From JAWKOK01 sp963765875 (GTDB lineage Bacteria; Chloroflexota; Anaerolineae; Caldilineales; Caldilineaceae): 64,000 nucleotides of DNA. The stretch spans positions 124,001-188,000 of the forward strand of contig CAVXYK010000010.1 in the NCBI GenBank assembly GCA_963765875.1. Reading direction: 5' to 3'. Positions 26,498 through 34,304 of this stretch are shown one piece after another. Position 1 is the stretch's first letter. Each line of letters begins with the position of its first letter. The notes below the pieces were generated by a model. The model made no database searches, was not told where the DNA came from, and saw only the letters and a program-made list of their open reading frames with translations. Both the position numbers and the translations under genes were made by a program.

Positions 26498-29113
26498 GTG
26501 AAAACGAAAATTGGACCTTTCTACTTGCTTCTCCTGTTCCTAGCACTAGCTGTTACCCGAACCACATTCGCCCAGGCAAAGCCAAACTTGATGTCGAACG
26601 CTCCGTCTATTGCGGTAGAAGCCATGGTTGATGGGAAAGCCCTGACTGCTTCCGAAATATTCTCACAAGTCTCACCATCCGTTGCTTTCATCGAGACTCC
26701 TTCGGGATTCGGCAGTAGTGTTCTGATAGAGGGCGCTTATCTCCTGACGAACGCACATGTGGTATATCCTTATGACCACGTTCGTGTTGTTTTTCCGGAT
26801 GGGTCGGAGTTCCGTGACGTGCCGGTCCATGCATGGGATCTCATGGTTGACCTGGCGTTGGTTGGTCCAATAGATGTGTCCTTCCCACCGCTGACCCTAG
26901 TTGATGGATCCGATCTTGAGATTGGCAGCGATCTCTATTTGGTTGGATATCCTACAGAGGTTGACTCTTTTCCACAGCCAACAATCACAAAGGGTATTCT
27001 TTCACGAATCCGTCACTGGAATGTGCTTGATCTGTCTCTGTTCCAAACCGATGCTACGCTGATTGGCGGACAGAGCGGCGGCGTTCTGACGACACAACAA
27101 GGCGAGGTGATCGGCATCTCAACCTTCACATGGGATGGCTTCGGTCTGGCAATATCGATAGGTGATGCGTTGCCCCGTTTAGAAGCCATGTTAGCCCAAG
27201 ACTTAGAACTCTCCCTTGGGACGCGTAGAATCGTTTTTGCCGAAAGCTCCAGTACGCATGAAGGCGTTCTGCGCCATGATTATGATGAGAAAACCTATTT
27301 GCTTTTCGCTCCCGCCGGAACAGAGGTCGATGTCCGCGTTGATAGCACGGCAATTCCCTATATTTCTATTGTTGATGGTCATGGCTATGCCGTCGTTGAC
27401 TCTCATTTCAAGGGCGAGACGGGCGCAGTTGCGACGTTCAAAGTATTGACCGACGCGCCCCTTTATGTGCAGGTCACTCAGGCGTTGGACTATGAGGCTC
27501 CCTTCTCGCTGACGGCGTCCCATGCTCTAGCGCCCTTTGATGATCCGGACGATGGAACGATGCTGACCCGGGGTCAGGCTGTACTTGGCAGCTTGGACAC
27601 GCCGCTTGACTTTGACCATTACGAGGTTTACTTGAATGCCAATGAGTTGGTCGAGATTTCTGTTGATTCGCTTGGGACTCAATCGATGTTGATCCTCCAT
27701 TATATGGGATCGGATCGAGAAGAGGTCCTGATAGATGGTTTCAGTGGCGGTGGCGTTTTCGGCGAGAACGATAGAATCGTATATCGTGCACCTGCATCCG
27801 GCGTCCATCTTCTGAGCGTTGAGCTATCTGGAGACTCTGCGGCAACCGGTGGCTATTTTCTTTCGCTTGCCGCTGCGGAACCGGACACTAAACCTTCTGT
27901 CGTGCAGGTAAGCAAACAACTCGTCGATATGCCTGCCGGATTGATGGCGCTCTACGAGAGTCAAGACTATGCCCTAGAAATGCTGTATCCATTTGATCCC
28001 ACGGCTGCCCTAGAGGAAGAATGTCTTTACGCGGTGGAGACTTTCTGCGCCAATGGCTTGGATCTATCGCTGATCGTGACGGAAAGGGATCTGGCCTTCG
28101 TGCCCGAGACCAACCAACAGTTGAGCAAGTATGTTGACTATCTGTTGATCAATTATGAATTTGACGCGCCGGGCTTCGAACTGATCAATCGCCAAGAAAT
28201 CACGACAGTGCAAGGGCTGACAGGAGAATCGTTCACCTTTTACACCAACGCCGGCCTCTCGATAGGCGCCGGTGTTGCCTTCATGGATGAGGCCAACAGT
28301 GTCGCCTTTGACGCTTTCTATCTTGCAGATAGTGAAGAAGAGTACGAGAGAATGGAGCCGCTCTTTGCCGAATCGTTTGCATCGTACCGATCATGGGAGG
28401 GTGAGATCCGACGGAAGAGTCCAATTCATTTTCTCGATCAGGGTTTCCGCCAAATGACCGGCGGTGATACTCGAGCCGCTCGACGTTCGTTTTCGAAGGC
28501 GATAGAACTTGATCCTGATCTGATTTCGGCCTACGTTCAGCGAGCATATGTGCATAGCGCATTGAATGACACGGCTGGTATGGTTGCCGATATGGAGCAA
28601 GCTATCTCCTTGGCTCCGGATGAGCCGACGCTTCCATATTATCTGGCGGAACTACTCTACTACTCGTTCGAGTACGAGGATGCGAGGAACGCAATCGATG
28701 AAGCCATCGGACTTGATCCGTTTGATCCAGATCTCTATTTCCTGAGCGCGAAAATCGCAGCTCTACAGGATGACGAATCAACGGCATTCAGTGATCTGAA
28801 CGATGCCTCTCTTTTGACACATGGTTTTATGCCGTGGGATGCCTGGGAGACGCTTGGATTTCTATACCTGATCGTGGAAGATTTCGAGGAAGCAGTTGTC
28901 CACTATGAGAGTCTGCTAACCGATGTGCCGGATTCGCCACACGTACTGCTGGGGATAGGGATCTGCTACGCCAAGCTGGATAAAGACGACTCCGCGGTTT
29001 CTCTGCTGGAGGAAGCGATGCTGGCTGCAGAGAACCTCGGTCCGGAGAATGATCCTCAATTGCTGAGGCTCTACGACATGGCCAAGGAGGTAAAACGGGA
29101 ACTGACCGACTAG
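26498..29113 (+). CDS. Secreted trypsin-like serine protease with PPC-like and TPR domains
   Basis: 871 residues. Residues 1-27 form a signal peptide (YLLLLFLALAVTRTTFAQA). The protease domain has H87 (LTNAHVV), D118 (DLALVG) and S193 (GGQSGGVL), an intact HtrA/trypsin-like triad. A PPC-like beta domain lies at about 325-435 (LDFDHYEVYLNANELVEISV). Tetratricopeptide repeats fill the C-terminus from about 650 (DTRAARRSFSKAIELDPD, DEPTLPYYLAELLYY). There is no PDZ domain. The start is GTG 26498 with GGAGG seven bases upstream; the upstream in-frame ATG gives no signal peptide. Probably an exported processing or quality-control protease. Confidence 0.85.
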   Translation: MKTKIGPFYLLLLFLALAVTRTTFAQAKPNLMSNAPSIAVEAMVDGKALTASEIFSQVSPSVAFIETPSGFGSSVLIEGAYLLTNAHVVYPYDHVRVVFPDGSEFRDVPVHAWDLMVDLALVGPIDVSFPPLTLVDGSDLEIGSDLYLVGYPTEVDSFPQPTITKGILSRIRHWNVLDLSLFQTDATLIGGQSGGVLTTQQGEVIGISTFTWDGFGLAISIGDALPRLEAMLAQDLELSLGTRRIVFAESSSTHEGVLRHDYDEKTYLLFAPAGTEVDVRVDSTAIPYISIVDGHGYAVVDSHFKGETGAVATFKVLTDAPLYVQVTQALDYEAPFSLTASHALAPFDDPDDGTMLTRGQAVLGSLDTPLDFDHYEVYLNANELVEISVDSLGTQSMLILHYMGSDREEVLIDGFSGGGVFGENDRIVYRAPASGVHLLSVELSGDSAATGGYFLSLAAAEPDTKPSVVQVSKQLVDMPAGLMALYESQDYALEMLYPFDPTAALEEECLYAVETFCANGLDLSLIVTERDLAFVPETNQQLSKYVDYLLINYEFDAPGFELINRQEITTVQGLTGESFTFYTNAGLSIGAGVAFMDEANSVAFDAFYLADSEEEYERMEPLFAESFASYRSWEGEIRRKSPIHFLDQGFRQMTGGDTRAARRSFSKAIELDPDLISAYVQRAYVHSALNDTAGMVADMEQAISLAPDEPTLPYYLAELLYYSFEYEDARNAIDEAIGLDPFDPDLYFLSAKIAALQDDESTAFSDLNDASLLTHGFMPWDAWETLGFLYLIVEDFEEAVVHYESLLTDVPDSPHVLLGIGICYAKLDKDDSAVSLLEEAMLAAENLGPENDPQLLRLYDMAKEVKRELTD

Positions 29114-29180
29114 CGGGCAAGCCACCGGCATACCGTATGGCAGGTCGGTACCTGTCTACAATACAGCCTTTGGTAGAACC

Positions 29181-29879
29181 CTACAGGGGCCGCGTCGTCA
29201 ATGCATGTCGCTGATTCGCCGGCACAAATCGAAACATATCGTCGAAGAACACAAGCTTCGGGGCTTCCGGCTCGAACTGGCCGAAGGTTTCGCTGAGTCG
29301 GTCATTGATTCGCTCAAACGTACGCTCGACTTCCGCTTGCTCGTCCAAGTCAAGCTCAATCAAATTGTAGACCAGCGAAATGTGGTAGCCGTACGTATCA
29401 TGATTGGCAAAGCGGACGCCCGTGGCCTGGGCCAGTGCATCACGATAATCAGCTAGGGCTTTTGCGATTATCTCATCTGCCGGCTCTAGGGCAATCAGAC
29501 CGGGTTTGCGCATGTGGCTATAGCGCATGCGGAGTGTAGCGGGCGGAGGGATGTCCGTGACGGTCGCCATGAAAAACTGGTCCGTCTCCTCCAGTGACGC
29601 TGTCAGCGGTAGTTGATTCGACCAGTTGGACGCTGTGCGCACCTGATCGCAGAGCAACTCCATCACCGTCATGTGAAAGCTCGCCGGCGGCAGAAACGCG
29701 AACTTGTCGCTGCAATCCATGGCCCGCAGCGCCTGTTGAGCCCAAAGCGTTTCCCCATAGACGACAGGTTGCCGTTCTGGATCCACCGTACAGATGATCG
29801 TGTTGCCGGGAAACGTGCGAACGCTGCCGTCCGTATGAAATTTGCTGCCCACAGAGCGTGTGTATTTTGCGGAAGACAT
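29181..29879 (-). CDS. DUF1868-type 2H phosphoesterase-like protein
   Basis: A 232-residue cytoplasmic protein of the 2H (RNA ligase/cyclic phosphodiesterase) superfamily. The two signature motifs are H69-M-T71 (SFHMTVME) and H166-I-S168 (GYHISLVY), with the expected ~95-residue spacing. GNTIICTVDP near the N-terminus is typical of DUF1868. Members act on 2',3'-cyclic phosphates or related nucleotides; the substrate here is unknown. ATG 29879 (MSSAKYTRS) is preferred over the frame start 84 nt upstream because the family begins there. The neighbouring SH3 lipoprotein is on the same strand but unrelated in function. Confidence 0.75.
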   Translation of the reverse strand: MSSAKYTRSVGSKFHTDGSVRTFPGNTIICTVDPERQPVVYGETLWAQQALRAMDCSDKFAFLPPASFHMTVMELLCDQVRTASNWSNQLPLTASLEETDQFFMATVTDIPPPATLRMRYSHMRKPGLIALEPADEIIAKALADYRDALAQATGVRFANHDTYGYHISLVYNLIELDLDEQAEVERTFERINDRLSETFGQFEPEAPKLVFFDDMFRFVPANQRHALTTRPL

Positions 29880-29967
29880 GTGTACTGTCCAGAGATGGTG
29901 ACAAAGGGCGAAGCTACAAGATGACGGGAAGCCAAGCAGCCTGTCACCCCCTCGCCTTGTCATATTT

Positions 29968-30702
29968 TTATTCGAGTGGACTCATCCAGCGATCCGTCCC
30001 GTCCCCGTCAGCCGCCCATCCCTCAATGGAACCATCATCGCTGCGGACCTGGTACCAGTTGTAGCCGTTGGCGGTCTGTGGGCCGGCCAGCACGGTAAAC
30101 TGTGATCCCTGGCTCGCTTCGGTCAATAGAATGGCTCCAGTACCGGGCGATGCCCGCACCGAGAGCGGAATCGCCAGCACAACGCGGTCACCGACGTTGG
30201 GTGGCCGGTCGACCGGTTGGGCCGCGCCGACCTTCGGGCTCAGCCATTCGGTCTCGCCGTCGCCTGCTGCGGCCCAGCCGACATTGCCCTGGCCATCGTC
30301 CAATTGCCACCAGGAGAAGTTTTCGGCCGTCGTCGGCCCTTCGATGATGTTGACGATCTGGTTTGCGCCGAGACGGACCACCAATTGTCCGGAAGCGGAA
30401 GGCGTCTGGCGCATGTTGAGCCCGCCGGCAGCGGCCACACGCGCCGGCTGGCCGACAGCCAGCGCGGTCCCTGCCACCACTGTCGGCGTGAACGTCGGGG
30501 TTGGAGCCGTGGCCGCGGGCGTGTCCGTGGCGACAGCCAGAACTGGTGTCGCATCCGGCAAGGCCGCCTGTACACCCTCTTGTGGCGCGGCTCCTGGCGC
30601 AGCAGCGTTGATTTGGGCCGTAGGCGTGGGTGTGGGGCGCGGTGCAAAGCTGCCACACGCAAGCGCCGGCAGGAGCCAGATCAGCGAAACGGCAAAGAAC
30701 AT
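29968..30702 (-). CDS. Lipoprotein with two bacterial SH3 domains
   Basis: A 244-residue surface lipoprotein. MRMFFAVSLIWLLPALACGS is a signal peptide with lipobox LALAC-like ALAC. A Pro/Thr/Ala linker (PRPTPTPT, APTPTFTPTVV) follows, typical of Chloroflexota envelope proteins. Two SH3b repeats come next: ARVAAAGGLNMRQTPSASG...EWLSP and RVVLAIPLSVRASPGTG...RWMSP, each with a WWQL/WYQV strand and a GWAA turn. They probably bind peptidoglycan or another wall polymer. The start is ATG 30702; the longer frame upstream passes through a palindromic repeat. Confidence 0.82.
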   Translation of the reverse strand: MFFAVSLIWLLPALACGSFAPRPTPTPTAQINAAAPGAAPQEGVQAALPDATPVLAVATDTPAATAPTPTFTPTVVAGTALAVGQPARVAAAGGLNMRQTPSASGQLVVRLGANQIVNIIEGPTTAENFSWWQLDDGQGNVGWAAAGDGETEWLSPKVGAAQPVDRPPNVGDRVVLAIPLSVRASPGTGAILLTEASQGSQFTVLAGPQTANGYNWYQVRSDDGSIEGWAADGDGTDRWMSPLE

Positions 30703-30863
30703 GCGTATTTGCCAGTTGTTTTTTTTACTACGGAGGCATGGAGATTTCACAGAGTAGGCGGAGGGGAAAGAGCTGTTCCTCTGTGTACTCTGTCCATCCT
30801 CCGTGCCTCTGTGGTGATTATTTTTCCTTGCCTGAATCATTCGTTGATCACCCATTGATTTCA

Positions 30864-32456
30864 CTATAGCGTCACCGAGTACATCCAAAGGATCTCGTCG
30901 AGACTGTCTAGCTTTGCAAGTATGGACGCTGCCGGCACTTCATCTGTTCCAAGCGCCATGATCGCTTCCGTACGCGGTGCGCGCCGGCCGACATGCATGA
31001 AGCTGATGTTGACATCGGCCTCACCCAGCATGGTGCCAACCCGACCGACGATGCCCGGCTGGTCCACGTGAGAGGTCAGGACGATGGTGCCGGTGGCCGG
31101 AAAATCGACCCACTGTTCGTTGATGCCGACAATGTGGGGCTCGCCGCGCAACATGGCCCCACGGACGGTCCAGCGCGTCTGGTTCGAGGTCGCTCGCAGG
31201 GTCAGCATGGAATCATAGCTGATGTCCTCGCGCTGATGTTTCTTGCGCTCGATCAAGTTCAACCCGCGGCGTTCGGCCAGCAACAGCGCGTTGACCAGGT
31301 TGACGCGGGTATCGACCACGCCGGATAGCAGTCCTTTGATCACACCTGCGTTGACATAGGTCAGGTCAAAGTCGGCCAGGTGGCCGTGGGCCGTAACCTC
31401 GACATCGCCCATCCCCTGGGCGCCGAGTTGGCGCAGAAAGTGGCCCAGCCGTTCGGCCAAGTCGATGTAGGGAATGAGGAAATCCAGGTCGGCGGGCGGT
31501 ATCAGCGGAGCGTTGACGGCGTAGCGGGCGGGTCGATCGTTGAGCACATCGATCACCTGCAGCGCCACGTCAACGGCTACCTTTTCCTGCGCCTCGACCG
31601 TGCTGCCGCCCAGATGGGGCGTGAAGATGACGTTTTCACAGTCGCGCAGCGGGTTGTCGGCGGGCAATGGCTCATCGACGAAGACATCAAGCGCCGCGCC
31701 GGCCACATGGCCCGAGTTCAGAGCGGCAGCCAGATCGGCTTCATTGACCACGCCTCCGCGAGAAACGTTGAGAATGCGCACGCCCGCTTTGGTCGTCTTC
31801 AGACTTTCGGTATTGAGCAGGTCGCGAGTCGTATCCGTCAGCGGAACGTGGCAAGTGATGAAGTCTGCTGTCGCCAAGAGATCCGGCAGTTTTACCAGTT
31901 TGACGCCACGTTGCTGCGCATATTCGGCAGTCACGTAGGGATCGTAGGCGACTACCTGCATCCCCAAGGCGATGGCTCGCTGGGCAACTTCTTGGGCAAT
32001 TCGCCCGAGACCGATAGCGCCCAACACCTTGTTGCGCACCTCGACGCCCATGTACTGGCTGCGTTTCCACTGGCCGCCTCGCACATGTGCGCTGGCCGCC
32101 GGGATGTTGCGCGCCAGCGACATCAGCATGGCGATGGTGTGCTCAGCCGCAGCGACCACATTGCCGGTCGGCGCGTTGACCACCGTGACACCCGACTGGG
32201 TCGCCGCTTCAATATCGATGTTGTCGACACCGACGCCCGCCCGCCCGATGACGCGCAGCCGTTTGCCGGCCTGGATCACCTCGGCTGTGGCCTTGGTGGC
32301 GCTGCGTACGAGCAGAGCGTCGTAGTCGCCGATGACGTCGACCAACTGTGCCGGCGTTAGATCGGTGCGGATGTCGACGTCAAGACCATCCGCTTCCATG
32401 AGCGGTTTTAGGCCCGATTTTGCCAGCGAATCGCTGACCAATACTCGATAGTTCAT
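30864..32456 (-). CDS. serA: D-3-phosphoglycerate dehydrogenase
   Basis: A 530-residue enzyme for the first step of serine synthesis. The NAD motif is GAIGLGRIAQEV; the catalytic residues are R233 (VSRGG), E262 (FVDEP) and H281 (TPHLGG). An allosteric substrate-binding domain follows (~residues 320-450) and then a C-terminal ACT domain (VLTSHVDQPGIVGRVGTML), so it is the long serine-regulated form. ATG 32456 (MNYRVLVSD) lies 19 nt after the argS stop on the same strand, making an argS-serA operon likely. Confidence 0.95.
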   Translation of the reverse strand: MNYRVLVSDSLAKSGLKPLMEADGLDVDIRTDLTPAQLVDVIGDYDALLVRSATKATAEVIQAGKRLRVIGRAGVGVDNIDIEAATQSGVTVVNAPTGNVVAAAEHTIAMLMSLARNIPAASAHVRGGQWKRSQYMGVEVRNKVLGAIGLGRIAQEVAQRAIALGMQVVAYDPYVTAEYAQQRGVKLVKLPDLLATADFITCHVPLTDTTRDLLNTESLKTTKAGVRILNVSRGGVVNEADLAAALNSGHVAGAALDVFVDEPLPADNPLRDCENVIFTPHLGGSTVEAQEKVAVDVALQVIDVLNDRPARYAVNAPLIPPADLDFLIPYIDLAERLGHFLRQLGAQGMGDVEVTAHGHLADFDLTYVNAGVIKGLLSGVVDTRVNLVNALLLAERRGLNLIERKKHQREDISYDSMLTLRATSNQTRWTVRGAMLRGEPHIVGINEQWVDFPATGTIVLTSHVDQPGIVGRVGTMLGEADVNISFMHVGRRAPRTEAIMALGTDEVPAASILAKLDSLDEILWMYSVTL

Positions 32457-32475
32457 AGATGGTTTTCCAAAATTA

Positions 32476-34182
32476 CTACATCGTATCCGGCGCACTGATG
32501 CCAAGCAGGCCGAGCACCTTGGCCAGCGCGACCTGTGCGGAGAGACAGAGATATAGTCTGGCTCTGGTTAATTCTCGATTCTCCGCGTTGATGACGTGAC
32601 AGTCCCGATAGAAGGTGGTAAACGTTTTGGCCAGATCGATAGCGTAATGGGTCAGATTGTGAGGCGACAATTTCTCGATGGCCAGCTCGATCTGCTCTTC
32701 TAATTCCATCATCTTGCGAATCAGCGCCAGCTCAGCAGGCTCGGTCAACAGTGAAAGATCGACATTTTCGCCGTTGAGACCGTCGACATCAAAGCCTTCG
32801 CTTTCGGCTTTTGCCAACATGGAACAGATGCGGGCATAGCTGTATTGGACATAGAAGACCGGGTTGTCGCTGGTCTCGGTCACGGCCAGATCTAGGTCAA
32901 AATCAATGGTGCTTTCCGGCCCTCGCAGCAGCAGATTGAAACGCAGAGCGTCAGGACCGACCTCGTCCACTACGTCGTTGACGGTGACCAGATTGCCCGC
33001 CCGCTTGCTCAGCTTGACCTCCTGGCCGTCACGCACCAGCTTGACGAAGTCATGCATGACAATGGTCAGCCGGTCCGGGTCGAGACCGAAGGCCGCCATC
33101 ATGGCTGCCATGCGTGCGACGTGGCCCTGATGGTCGACGCCCCAGACGTCGATCACTCGGTCGAATTTGCGTCTGAGAAATTTGTCGTAATGATAGGCGA
33201 TGTCGGCGGCGAAATAGGTCGGGTTGCCGTCCGACTTGATGACGACCTCGTCCTTGTCGTTCTTGGGGTAGTTGCTGGCCTTGAACCAGACGGCGCCATC
33301 GTGCCGGTCGATCTCGCCCCGGTCATCCAAGTAGCTGAGCGATTGTTCAACCAGTCCCTCGTCGTGAAGGGTCTGTTCGCTGAACCAGTTGTCGAAGGTG
33401 ACATTCATCTTGCCCAACTCGGTCTGGAGTGCGTCGACTACGATGCCCCGACCCAGCGCCTGGATCTCCTCCACGGCAACCTGTCTGTCCATGGCCAGAA
33501 AGCGGTCGCCTTCAGCGTCAAGGATCTGTTGGGCATAGCCAATCATGTATTCGCCCTGATAGCCGTCCTCCGGGACGGGTACATCCTGGCCGAGCAACTG
33601 TGCGTAGCGTGCATAGAGCGTCTGGGCAAAGAGTCTGAACTGATTGCCGCTGTCGTTGACATAATACTCTCTCTGCACCTCATAGCCTGCGGCTTCCAAG
33701 GCATTGGCCAGCACATCGCCAAGTACGGCGTTGCGCGCGCCGCCATAGTGAACCGGCCCCGTGGGGTTGGCGCTCACATATTCGACCTGCCAGCGTTGCC
33801 CCACTCCCAGGTCAATGCTGCCGTAGGCTTCACCTTCTTCAACGATCGTGCTGACCTGAGATTGGATCCAACTGTCTGACAGATAGATGTTGATGAAGCC
33901 GGGACCGGCAATCTCCACTTTGGACACCGGATCGGCGATTTTGATGTGGTCGACGACAGTCTGTCCGATCTGGCGCGGATTGACCTTCTCGCCGGTCGCC
34001 TTGCGTATGGCCGCCGCAGCCACCATGGCCACGTTGTTGCTGTAGTCGCCGTGACCTGCCTGTTTGGGCCGTGAAATCGCAACCGCCGGCATTTCAAATG
34101 CCGGCAGACTCCCATCTTTCTGGGCCGCCGTAATGGCCGCCTCAATGACTGACTTGATTGTATCTTTAAGCATATCTCTCAA
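32476..34182 (-). CDS. argS: Arginyl-tRNA synthetase
   Basis: A 568-residue class I synthetase that charges tRNA-Arg. The HIGH motif reads H145-Y-G-G148 within SANPTGPVHYGG, the KMSKS-like motif is KLSKRAGN, and the C-terminal anticodon-binding domain ends with LYLCLSAQVALAKVLGLLGI. The N-terminal tRNA-D-loop domain has GHGDYSNNVAM and GPGFINIYL. The length is normal. It is upstream of serA on the same strand. The start is ATG 34182 or the ATG three codons further in. Confidence 0.96.
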   Translation of the reverse strand: MRDMLKDTIKSVIEAAITAAQKDGSLPAFEMPAVAISRPKQAGHGDYSNNVAMVAAAAIRKATGEKVNPRQIGQTVVDHIKIADPVSKVEIAGPGFINIYLSDSWIQSQVSTIVEEGEAYGSIDLGVGQRWQVEYVSANPTGPVHYGGARNAVLGDVLANALEAAGYEVQREYYVNDSGNQFRLFAQTLYARYAQLLGQDVPVPEDGYQGEYMIGYAQQILDAEGDRFLAMDRQVAVEEIQALGRGIVVDALQTELGKMNVTFDNWFSEQTLHDEGLVEQSLSYLDDRGEIDRHDGAVWFKASNYPKNDKDEVVIKSDGNPTYFAADIAYHYDKFLRRKFDRVIDVWGVDHQGHVARMAAMMAAFGLDPDRLTIVMHDFVKLVRDGQEVKLSKRAGNLVTVNDVVDEVGPDALRFNLLLRGPESTIDFDLDLAVTETSDNPVFYVQYSYARICSMLAKAESEGFDVDGLNGENVDLSLLTEPAELALIRKMMELEEQIELAIEKLSPHNLTHYAIDLAKTFTTFYRDCHVINAENRELTRARLYLCLSAQVALAKVLGLLGISAPDTM

Positions 34183-34209
34183 TGCCTTCCTTGCTTTGAA
34201 GTATCGTTA

Positions 34210-34298
34210 GATAGAACGCGGATTGGGCGGATCATCGCGGATTTTGCTTCCGTTTTATCCGTGTATATCCGCCCAATCCGCGTTATCCGCGTTCTATC
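34210..34298. repeat. Palindromic repeat between polA and argS
   Basis: GATAGAACGCGGAT (34210-34223) is repeated in inverted form at 34285-34298, with the inner pair GATTGGGCGGAT / ATCCGCCCAATC. It fills most of the 122 bp between the polA stop and the argS start and could affect transcription between them. Confidence 0.75.
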
Positions 34299-34304
34299 CT
34301 TTTA

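Noticed and set aside
24345..26546. A 733-codon frame on the minus strand opposite the LysM and protease genes
   Set aside because: Its composition (long His, Arg and Leu runs) is the mirror of the Met/Pro-rich and lectin-like coding strand; no domains; it crosses an intergenic hairpin.
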